Source: Hygrophila difformis (lineage: Eukaryota > Streptophyta > Magnoliopsida > Lamiales > Acanthaceae). Taken from it: DNA of 64,000 nt. The notes beneath the pieces were generated by a model that worked only from the letters and a program-made list of their open reading frames with translations, was not told where the DNA came from and did not search any database. Shown one piece after another: positions 21,040-31,492 of this stretch. The DNA is taken from assembly GCA_030278955.1 (NCBI GenBank), contig JAOANR010000005.1, positions 31,301,849 to 31,365,848 of the forward strand, written 5' to 3'. Position 1 is the first letter of the stretch; each line of letters starts with the position of its first letter. Position numbers and translations under genes: made by a program.

Positions 21040-24000
21040 AAGAGACAGCTGATCTGCAGACCGATGCTGCACCTGAAACAGCTGAAACAGATAAGGGTAC
21101 AGGTGGAGGTACAACTTCCTTCCCTTCACCACAAAAACAATTTGATAATAAAAAGTTCATGCCAAGGGTGCCATACCCGGCCCGACTTAAAAATCAAGAA
21201 CAGGACCTTAAATTTGAAAAATTTCTGAGAAGACTGCAAAAAGTAGAAATAACTATTCCTCTCATCGAAATGATAGCTGAGATGCCAGCATACGCTAAAT
21301 TTCTGAAAGAATTAGTTTTAGGAAAGAGGAGAATTGAGCAGGAAGAACTGGTAGTTCTTAACAATACATGCAGTGCTATCATCCAGCGCAAGCTTCCGGA
21401 AAAGCAAGAAGATCCAGGCTGTTGCATGTTGCCGATTCAAATCGGGAAAGTCAAAGCAGGAAAGGGCCTCTGTGATCTTGGTTCTAGCATCAATGTTATG
21501 CCTTTGGCAATGGTGCGGCGCCTCAAGCTGGGACGCATCGAGCCAATCAAGATGAGACTCCAATTGGCAGACAGATCCATCACAAAGCCTGTCGGCATCC
21601 TCAAGGACATCATAGTGAAGACTGGGAATATCTTATTCCCAGTTGATTTTGTGATACTAGACATGGAGGAGGATCTGGACATGCCACTGATCTTGGGGAG
21701 ACCATTCCTTGCAACAGGCGGAGCACTTATAGATGCAAAAGCTGGACGAGTAACACTGCGAGTCGATGAGGAAGAAGTTACATTTGACATGGCACAGTTA
21801 CAGAAATACCCAGATGACGGGTTCTGTTCATCAAAATCTGTAATAGTTAGGAGTGAGGAGAGAGAGCTTGACTCTGGATTTGATCATGAAATGATGCTGG
21901 ATGAGATTTCAAAGCAGGTACTGAAGCCTGCTGGCGTGGAGCACAAAGGATGCAAGGCCGTTCACTTTGCCGATCCCGAAACAGGGGATTTGGAGGAGTT
22001 TGACGGTACAGATTTCCATGACGACGCCAACCAAGAGGAGGCGGATCCTGTACTGATGCAGGGTCCGGAAGGTAAAATTGATCTTCTCCCATCTAACTCT
22101 CGCAAATTACTCCCTTCCGTGGAATGCCCACCAGAGCTTGAACTTAAAACATTACCCGATCATCTCAAGTACGCGTTTCTCGCAGAACATAAAAAATTAC
22201 CTGTGATTGTTTCGGCTAAGCTCTCCCAAGAGCAAGAAAATGCTCTGGTGGTCGTTCTTAAAAATTATGTGCGTGCAATCGGTTGGACCATTTCTGATAT
22301 CAAAGGAATAAGCCCTTCTGTTTGTATGCACATGATTTTAATGGAGGAGTTTCAAGGCCTCTCGCCAGCCCCAACGAAGATTGAACCCACCCATGCAAGA
22401 AGTGGTAAGAAAGGAAGTGATCAAGCTGTTAGACGCCGGTATTATATACCCGATTTCTGATAGCAAATGGGTCAGTCCTGTGCAGGTCGTTCCGAAGCGG
22501 GGTGGGATGTGCATTACGCAGAATGAACAAGGGGAGGAAATTGCCACGCGCCCAGTCACCGGATGGAGAGTCTGCATAGACTACCGGAAGTTGAACGAGG
22601 CAACTCGCAAGGACCATTTCCCTTTACCTTTTATCGATCAAATGTTGGAACGATTGGTGGGAAGGGCATTTTATTGTTATTTAGATGGTTATTCTGGATA
22701 CAATCAAATAGTGATCGCCAGTGAGGATCACGAAAAAACTACTTTTACTTGCCCTTATGGCACTTTTGCCTATAGGCGCATGCCTTTTGGTCTTTGCAAT
22801 GCACCAGCTACTTTTCAAAGATGCATGATGTCTATATTCTCTGAATTTATCGAAAAATGCATTGAGGTCTTCATGGATGACTTCTCTGTATATGGAGATA
22901 CGTTTGATGGATGTTTGACTAATCTTGCTAAGATTTTAAAGAGGTGTGAGGACACTAACTTGGTTTTAAATTGGGAAAAGTGCCATTTCATGGTCACTGA
23001 GGGCATAGTGTTAGGTCATCGCATTTCTCGTGCAGGCATTGAAGTTGATCCAGCCAAAGTGTCCATCATTTCCAATCTCCCTCTCCCTAACTCGATCAAA
23101 TCAGTTAGGAGCTTCTTAGGGCATGCCGGTTTTTACCGGAGATTCATTAAGGATTTCTCTAAAATTGCCAAGCCGCTCACTAACTTGCTTTGTAAAGAAA
23201 ATCCCTTCGTAATAAATGAGGCGTGTGTCCAAGCCTTTGACACGCTCAAGAAGATGTTGGTTTCTGCACCGATAGTGCAACCACCCGATTGGTCAATACC
23301 TTTCGAGGTAATGTGCGATGCTAGTGGTCTCGCCGTGGGCGCAGTTCTTGGACAACATAAGGATGGGAGACATTGCGTAATTCATTACGCAAGTCATGCC
23401 CTAAATGAGGCTCAAGTTAACTACACCACAACGGAGAAAGAGATGTATGCTGTAGTCTTTGACAAGTTCAGACAGTATCTGATAGGTACGAAGACCATAG
23501 TGTACACCGATCATAAAGCATTGAGATACTTGTTTAGCAAACAAGATGCCAAACCTCGATTAATCAGGTGGGTACTTCTGTTGCAAGAATTCGACATCAT
23601 AATAAAAGATAGGCGAGGTCGAGATAATGGTGCTGCTGACCACTTATCTCGATTAGATAATGATAAAAAGGAAAAAGCCGTTAATGAAGAGTTTCCGGAC
23701 GAACAATTGTTCGCATTGCATCTGCATAATCAAGCTTGTCCATGGTTTTCCGACATCGCTAACTTCTTGGCGTGCGGAATAACCCCACAGTTTTCGAACT
23801 ATCATCAGAAGAATAAGTTCAAATGAGATGTATTAAGTTACTTCTGGGAAGAACCTTATCTCTTCAAACATTGCGCCGATTCAATAATCAGGCGATGTGT
23901 GACTGAGCATGAAGCCTATCAAATTGTCAGAAAATGCCATGAATCAGAATATGGAGGTCACCATGGTCCCGCTCGAACGGCCCACAAGGTCCTCGAATGT

Positions 24001-25028
24001 GGATTTTATTGGCCTCACATCTATGAGGATTGCAGGACATTTGTGAAAGGTTGCGACAAATGCCAAAGATTAGGAAACCTCTCCAAGAGGGATGAGATGC
24101 CTCAAAAGGGAATTCTCACACTTGAGATTTTCGATGTATGGGGCATTACTTCATGGGACCATTCCCACCATCTGGTGGAAACTACTATATCTTGGTGGCT
24201 GTCGATTACGTGTCCAAATGGGTCGAGGCTGTCGCATTACCGACCAATGATGGTAGCCAAGTCATCAAGTTCCTCAAGAACAACATTTTCAGTCGATTTG
24301 GTGTACATAGGGTGGTGATATCTGATGGAGGAACGCACTTTATTAATAAAGGTTTTGAAACTTTAATGAGTAAAAATGGGATCCTCCATAAGATAGGCAC
24401 GCCTTATCATCCCCAGATTAGTGGTCAAGTCGAAGTATCCAACCGCGAAATCAAACATATACTCGAAGCCACAGTCGGGATAACCCGTAAGGATTGGGCA
24501 CGTAAGCTCAATGACGCTCTATGGGCATACTGCACAGCATTTAAGACTCCCATTGGGATGTCCCCTTACAGACTTGTCTTCGGAAAAGCCTGTCATTTGC
24601 CTGTAGAGTTAGAGCATAAAGCTTACTGGGCCGTTAAAACGCTCAACTTCGATCCGAAAGTTGCTCAGAGCAAACGTAAGTTGGACCTCAATGAAATTGA
24701 GGAAATACGAGCGCTAGCTTATGAAAGCTCTCGAATTTATAAGGAGCGGACCCAGAAGTTGCACGATCGCAGGATTAAGCCTAAGCATTTCTATGTTGGT
24801 CAAAGTGTATTATTGTTCAATTCTAGGTTGAAGCTGTTCCCTGGAAAGCTCAAATCCAGATGGAAAGGACCACATGAAGTGCTAGAAGTGTTTGAAAATG
24901 GAGCCGTCAGGATCCGAACTGACAAGGGCAACATAGTGGTGAATGGACATCGATTGAAGGAGTACATCGGACAGTTCGATCCGGAGAAAGAGAGCCAAGC
25001 AGTGGCAGACCCGGCTTACACCCAATAA
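21040..25028 (+). pseudogene. Athila pol: protease, reverse transcriptase, RNase H, integrase
   Basis: Order of motifs: protease active site DLGSSINVMP (about 21477); reverse transcriptase with [33 protein letters not shown] and the FMDD box (about 22873); RNase H with [22 protein letters not shown] and [10 protein letters not shown]; integrase zinc finger (HHGPARTAHKVLECGFYWPH, CDKC), core ([21 protein letters not shown]) and C-terminal GPHEVLE. Breaks: frameshift near 21035, frameshift near 22345 just before the reverse transcriptase, in-frame TGA at 23824-23826, and a one-base loss near 24147 at the first integrase Asp. Best matched to the Athila branch of Ty3/gypsy. Not functional as it stands. 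Confidence 0.9.
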
Positions 25029-25519
25029 GAAACAGCATTAAAAACAAAAATCTTTCATTTTATATATACATATATATAGTATATTATTTCATACTAAGAA
25101 AGTACCCACAAATCAATTAAACATTTAGAGTACTAAGACTCTAAATGTGAGGATGTTGATATTTGGAGAAAATCTAACGCATTTTAATTATCTGTCTTGC
25201 AGAAAGAACGGAACCATCAAAAAAGAGGAGCAGTAAAGTAACACGGAAAACCAGGTTCTTGGTTGGATTAATTCCATGGATTGAAGAAAATAATTCCGGA
25301 AATTAAAGCAATTTAAATCCGGAATGATTTTTGCAAACAAATGGAATTAACCCAACCTAATTTATGCAAGTAGATTTTTCGTTAATTTAAGCCAGTGCGT
25401 TTGTGAATTTATTTGGACTGAATTTGTTCAGGCCCAAATCAAATAAAATGAACTCAAGCCCAACATCACACTCGGGCCCAGTTCATGAGAATTTGGAAAT
25501 TCAAAATTTTGTGTCACTA
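25029..25519. other. Athila post-pol spacer with a polypurine-like motif
   Basis: Non-coding A/T-rich sequence. TAAATGTGAGGATGTT at 25142-25157 matches the motif just before the 3' LTR (29594-29609) and another copy at 27192-27207. A splice-acceptor-like CTTGCAG follows it at about 25200, as one also follows the 27192 copy. Confidence 0.6.
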
Positions 25520-25915
25520 AACCCCTTATATGTCGCGGGACCACGTCTAGCGCCAGAAGAGGGATAGCGACACAACTCTCTAAAGCAGTGAGACCCCTGT
25601 CGCGGACCAGAACCGTGTCGCGAGGCAATACCCCGCGCCTAGGCCTGGCTAGCGACACGCACTCTCATCTGTCTCTAATTCCCTCTGTCGCTGTCGCGGA
25701 ATCCCTGTCGCGGGGCATGGTCTCGCGCCCGGTCTTCCATTCCGCGACACGTTTCCCCCGTTGACTTTATTTCTTTACTGAAATCAGTCGCTATACCCCT
25801 GTCGCGAGGCATGGCCTCGCGACCGGACCCCACTCCCGCGACATGTCTAATGTCGCTATGCCCTAGTCGAGGAACCCTGCTCCGCGACACGGTCTGGGTT
25901 CCGCGACCAGCTCTC
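25520..25915. repeat. GTCGC palindrome array upstream of the F-box-type gene
   Basis: At least a dozen GTCGCGA/GTCGCTA/GCGAC units in both orientations, of the same kind as in the Athila LTR but not a simple copy of it. It stops immediately before a TATA box at 25920. The layout (array then TATA) repeats the layout of the LTR promoter. Confidence 0.75.
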
Positions 25916-25919
25916 TCAG

Positions 25920-25926
25920 TATTTAA
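25920..25926 (+). promoter_or_regulatory. TATA box of the F-box-type gene
   Basis: TATTTAA about 150 bp upstream of the ATG at 26074. It is followed by a pyrimidine-rich leader (CTTCTCTTGCTCCTCCTTC), typical of a plant 5' untranslated region. Confidence 0.6.
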
Positions 25927-26073
25927 ACCCCCCCTCCTCACCTCATTTTCCCTGCACCCACGTCAGTTTCTTCCAAACTCCATCCTTTCACCTTCTCTTG
26001 CTCCTCCTTCTCTCTACCGAACGAACACCATCGTGTTCTTCGCACTCAAACACTTCTTTTGCAAAGGGAAGCT

Positions 26074-27932
26074 ATGGACCGATTTCACAGGATGCTTCCA
26101 AATCTGGGACCTCTACCTAGGCCCGAACCACAGAGGGGAGGGTAGAAGCCCATTCCTTCTTTCTTTTTCCCCCTGTCCATAACTCTTTCGGATTTCCTTG
26201 TTCTTTTGTCTCTATTTTGACTTTTGAGAAGCATACTGCGATTTGTGTGTGCACCCTTGTTTCAGTTTTTGAGATTTTGAGTGCTCTCAGTTTTGAGCAG
26301 TACTTTGAGATCTTTTTGGACTCTTACATAAACCCATTTTCAAAACTGCCAAAGGTTGGAAATTTCCTAAAAAGTTCAAAACTTGAAGGGATAAACTGAT
26401 AAATGTTAGGGTGTGATTTCAAGCACCATGATATTTTTAGTTTTTCTGTCTTTGAGTTCTTGACAAAGAAAGATTGAGTTTTTGGTGTTTTTATTCAAAA
26501 CCTTGTTTTTGATCTTATTTTGTATACTTGCAGTGTTGTTTTAAAACATTAAAGGTGGAAGATCCTCTTTGGGATACCTGCCTGTCTAAAAATCTTTTAG
26601 AATAAGTGTCACCTTATTTTTGGAAACATGGTACAAGCACCCAATAGGGACTTGCCACTCTTTCACAAGAAAGTGACCTTATGAAAAAGACAAAAAGAGT
26701 TTAGATTTAATATTTGACTTGTGTTCTTTTTGTTCCCAATGGAACTGCAGTGTGAGTAAATAACAGTATTTTGTCACCCAACTGCTATTCTCTTCAAAAA
26801 TTCAAAATGGGACCACTCACATCCCACCTTCATTAAATAAAATAAGTCAACCCTTTAAAAATTACAAATAGTGTTTGCAAATTCTTGGGGATGTTTCAAC
26901 TGTCCAATGCAGTCCAAACAACCGAGAATAGCAAATCCATTACGCCACGCCTCCATTGCACATTCCAAAATTCGAGCATTCCACCCCCATCCACCCACCT
27001 CATTCCATTTTCAGCAAGTGTCTCGAACTTGTTTAATAAAAATGAAAATCAAACTTTTGGGCCCAATGGCCCATTAAAAATATGTAGGGGCCCAATGACC
27101 CCTATCTTTTCATAAAAATATTATTTTACCTATGCTTTAAATTAAAAATTCAAGTTGGAAAGTTGATAACCTCACATCTAGAGCGAAGCTCTAAATGTGA
27201 GGATGTTAGTTTCTGGACTTGAATAATTTCTGAAAATTATATAAAAATTGGATTTATCACTCTTATCTTCGCAGGGGCAATCTTCCAAATCCAGACCCAG
27301 TGCCCGGAGAAACCCAGCTGCTGGACCTTCCGCTAGAGCTGTTAGGAGAAATCCTCTCCCGAATCGGGGAGGATGAAATGAAAGAAGTGTTCAGAGCCAG
27401 GAGAACTTGCACGAAGCTGAGGGACGCAGGAAACCTCGCCATCGTCTACAGGCGATGCGAGTTGGATGCTGCTAGGGTGAGGCACTGGCAGGAGGAGATA
27501 CGATGGCAGAAACAAAGATTTCTGCACACATGCACTGAGGCTGGAAACTTCAACCTTCGGATTGTTCCAGCACTCATGGCATTTGTAGAAGGGGACGAAG
27601 AGCAGGCATGCGAGCTGTTACGGCCAGGCATCGAAGACAATCATAAAGCGTCAATCCTCACCCGCGGACTGATGCTCATGAGCAAGATGGATGAAAGCCA
27701 GGTCAATCAGGGGATCGCAATGATCGAGAGGATGGTGACCAACCGAGAGGTTTTCAACTACACATCCACCAACACCCTCGCGTGGATGGCAGACAATGAT
27801 GCCCCCTACCTGTTTGCAGGGCAACCACCCCGAGTTTTCTGCAGAAGAAGGCATGCACCCCTGAGAAACCGCGACTGGTGCCTGCGTTGTGAGCTGACCA
27901 GCTACGTCCACTGGCTCAGATACATGTTCTGA
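26074..27932 (+). CDS. F-box-type protein gene carried in the Athila element (two exons, 241 aa)
   Basis: Exon 1 26074-26141 (MDRFHRMLPNLGPLPRPEPQ), intron 26142-27274 with GT...AG ends, exon 2 27275-27932. The split codon joins in phase (2 + 1), which strongly supports the model. An F-box-like segment lies at about residues 38-78 (LLDLPLELLGEILSRIG). It is followed by a region like plant At2g35280-type F-box proteins (LMAFVEGDEEQACELLRPGI) and a Cys/His/Trp C-terminus (CRRRHAP, DWCLRCE). F-box proteins recruit substrates to SCF ubiquitin ligases. The gene lies in the same direction as the element, between integrase and 3' LTR, where Athila relatives carry an env-like frame. No stop or frameshift is seen. 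Whether it is a captured host gene or an old element gene cannot be decided here. Confidence 0.75.
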
Positions 27933-29608
27933 GGAAAGGAAGAATGAGAGACGAATCCTAGTATGCCCTAGTTCCTTTTTATGCCCTAGTATTGGCACTA
28001 TGTAAGGGATTTCCTCTTTTTGCATGCAGGTTCACACTAACTGCATGGGAATCCCTTAAAATTATTGTATTTTACCGCTTTCCACAAAACTGAACTCAAG
28101 TTTGAGGTCTGCAACAAATTTTTATTCGCTTTCCTTTTTGAAAAGATGTCTGACAGTCCAAGATGAATGAGTGACTGTCAGGCCAAAAATATGTTGTTGA
28201 CATGCTCCGTATGTCAACAGTGCCTCTTTACTGCTTTAAATTAAATAACCAGCAAAAATATGCATAAACCTGCTCTAAATTCACATGTTGAATTTAGACT
28301 TGTGATTAAATTTTCAAACTTTTAAATTGGGATAATATAATTGAGAACATGCATGACATGAATTCCTAAGGTTTTGAGCTATAAAAATTTAATGATGCGA
28401 TCAGCTTATTGGGTAATAAATCTGCATGTTAGAGATTTGGATTGAATAAATTGTTAGGACTAAGCTTTGATTAAATTTGAGAATATTGTATGACATGAAT
28501 CAATCTAACCTTGTGAGATTTGAGCCATGAGTCATTTTTACTCATTCATTTTCTTTGATGTGTGAATCATTTTGATTAAAGGAAACTAGAACTTGCAGTT
28601 GGGACCGATTCAAGACCATGCCATATTCCCGAAATCGAGCATATGATCGAGGCACTTAGAAAACCCAAAATTTTTGGCCTTCTTTTGAAATCCAAACCCA
28701 AAAATACTTTCCCTTTAGGATTAACCAATTTGAGCCTATAAGCCTAATTTTTCTTCGGAACCCACTATATTATTCATAGCCTTATAAAAGACCAAAAAAA
28801 AAAAAATTCAAACCCAAGTGTGCAAGAATAAATTTTATCAAGGCATTACAATTTTTGATCACCAACAAAAATTTCAATCGGTATTCAAAAATCCGATCAA
28901 AAAAAAAAATGTTGAGATCCATTCAACACAAATAAATTGCAAATGACAAAGCAAATTAGACATAGTCTAATGTCATGCAATAGAAAAGAAAAGCAAAAGA
29001 AAGAAAGACGAAATATATTGATGATCATAAATTTTAAATAAAAATATGCCAAGTTATGATGGAATTAAATTATTGCCACTTCCTAGCCCAATAATTCCCT
29101 TTCCAACCTATGTTACAGCCGTATGCCCCACTACAACCCTTAAATAAGACCTTGAGATCTCGATTTGAGGAAATGAGCCAGTGGCGAGTTGGTCTAATTG
29201 CAAGCTTATGGGATAATTTAATTAAAATTGATTTTGAGCGTTCATGATTAAACCCCAATTGAGAGTGAGTGAATTTTCCGATTCTCTTATAAGTGAGGCT
29301 CTGTTTCATTAAAAATGTTCATGTCATCCCCTAATTCTCATCCTTAATCTTTACATCTTTCAAACATGATATTCATGAAGGGTTGACAATAATGTTTGAT
29401 TTGTAGGCCCGATATAGTGAACAAGTATCATTTCATCAAACACTGCAATCAAGGGAACTTAATACTTGTAGTTTTCGCTTGTCTTATCCCAATCCAAAAA
29501 GAAGGTGATTTATGAAGCCACGAAAATGAATTGAATATGTAGAGTCCGTGTTCTTAGGAACATTGACTCTGACTGCTCGGGGACGATCAGTATTAAATGT
29601 GAGGATGT
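27933..29608. other. Athila 3' spacer between the F-box-type gene and the 3' LTR
   Basis: A/T-rich, no credible open frame. Ends with GCTCGGGGACGATCAG and TAAATGTGAGGATGT directly before the LTR. The latter serves as the polypurine-like plus-strand primer in this family (29594-29608). Confidence 0.65.
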
Positions 29609-31492
29609 TGATAATGGCCAGAAATGACCATTATTTTCAATCCATTTCCGTGTCTGAAACGGGCATTTGATCGCATTCCGGTCTTACATTAAGTAAGAAA
29701 GCAGTTGAATTGGACTGATTTATGCATAGTTGTAAAAATATTGAGCTGGTATGAAAAATGCATAAATATGTAATTTTATTACACATTTATGTTAGAAAAA
29801 TCCAAAAACATGAGAAAAAGAAAAGAAAAGAAAAAGGAATGAAAGAGATGGGCAAAAGAATAAAACAAGCCCACAAAATACAAAAAGATGGGAAAAGAGA
29901 GAAAAACCCACAAAAATACATGTTCCGGCCCATCAGGCCCAATAAGGTGAACCAGTCGCGAGACTGGCATCCTGGCGCTATCCATGGTCCCGCGACAGGG
30001 GGCAGGCTCGTGCCACAATGATGAAATGCAAAGGAACCAGCCCTGGGACATCCTGTCGCTAGGTCCGTGGCGCGAGACCATGGCTAGCGACACAGAGGGG
30101 TTCCGCGCCACACCAGCAAGATGAAGAAGAAACTGACCCCAGACCCCTGTCGCTAGCCCCGTGGCGCGATCCATGGTCTCGCGACAGGAGTATGGCTAGC
30201 GACACAGAGTTGAAGACCAGACCCAGTCGAGAAGCTTTGCAGCATAATGCCTCAGTTCGCGCCACATCACGTGATCCGCGACATGGCTGAGATGTGTGTG
30301 ATGACTTGCGACACGAGCCTCAGATCAAGGCCCACGGGCCTAGGGTTTCACTTCTATAAATATGAGGTGATTCCTTTGAGCTAAGGGTTAGACTCTCATT
30401 TTCTTGAAGACAGATTGAAGGATTTCTCTCTAGGTAGTTTAGTTTAGTTTTAATCTTTTGTATTATTTAATTTTCTGCCCTAGTCTAGCTTAATGTAGGT
30501 TATTTATCTTGCTGTTTTCTGTTTTCAGTAGCCTAAGCTAGCCAGTTTAATATGTTATTTCCTTTTCAAACCTTGTTTTTAGGGTTTTGTGTTATCCAAA
30601 ATGATGGGTATTAACAAACCCACTAATAAAATGGGAAAATATTCATCCAATGTGTCCCAAAACCATGAAATGGGTTTCACAACCCATGGATTACTGCTTT
30701 TATTTTTCTTTTGGGGTCATTTGACCCCCATTTCCTTGTTTTTGTGCTTACTGTTTTCTTCTATTGAGGACAACATGCATGTTTCGTGTGTGATCAAACC
30801 CTAGATTAGGATTATGCTTTTTTTAAATATTGTTTTAGGTAGATTTATTTTTGTTTAAGCATGTTCTTGTAGATTTTGAATTTTGTTGGGTTATTTTAGC
30901 TTAGAAATGCTTTTTAATCTGAAATAGAGTGAGATCACGCTGTTTGCATGCCACTGTTCACTTTTACCTTTACTGACTCGTGTCCTGAACCATCCATGTC
31001 GCTAACCTCTTCCTGTCGCGAGACCACGTTTAGCGACAGGAAGGCTGTTCCGTGACATGGGTGTCTAGGGGCACTTGTCCTAATATTCTGAAATTCCTAG
31101 TCGCGAGGCACTTCTGTCGCGGACCCACGGTACGCGACACAAACCCTGCTTAGCGACCAGGGACCCAAATCCCTTCTATTTTCTTTTGCATGGCTCCTGT
31201 CGCGGAACACTCCTGTCGCGGACCCATGGTCTGCGACACAATTTTTGATCCGAGACAGGGAATTATGCCTTGCATTTTCATTTTGAAGACCCAGTCGCTA
31301 GACATCCTGTCACGGACCCACGGTTCGCGACACAACTCCAGACTAGCGACTGGGAACCAAACACTTAGAAATTTCCAGAGGCAACTCTGTGTCGCTAAAC
31401 ACCTGTCGCGGACCCATGGTCCGCGACACAACTTTCGTCTAGCGACACAGGATGAAACTCTGCCAAAATTTTTGGAAATCTGTCGAGGTACC

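Larger units (their letters stand above)
11410..21228 (+). pseudogene. Athila gag, interrupted by the chromovirus-like element
   Basis: The ATG at 11410 opens a frame beginning MRKRKETPAEISFNAEIEKT. A low-complexity Asn/Pro/Gln-rich segment follows, then a Retrotrans_gag-like region (FPFSLTSGARTWYKSLP, FLTKYFPESK, RFFNLLRKCPQHGF). The frame is cut after codon 12787-12789 by the element at 12790-20473 and resumes in the same phase at 20479 (NYAGGFQNRHPN), through an N/Q-rich tail with the capsid-to-protease linker TLKSGKVLEGPKG. Near 21035 the frame shifts, so gag and protease are now out of phase. Gag forms the virus-like particle. The insertion alone abolishes it. Confidence 0.85.
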
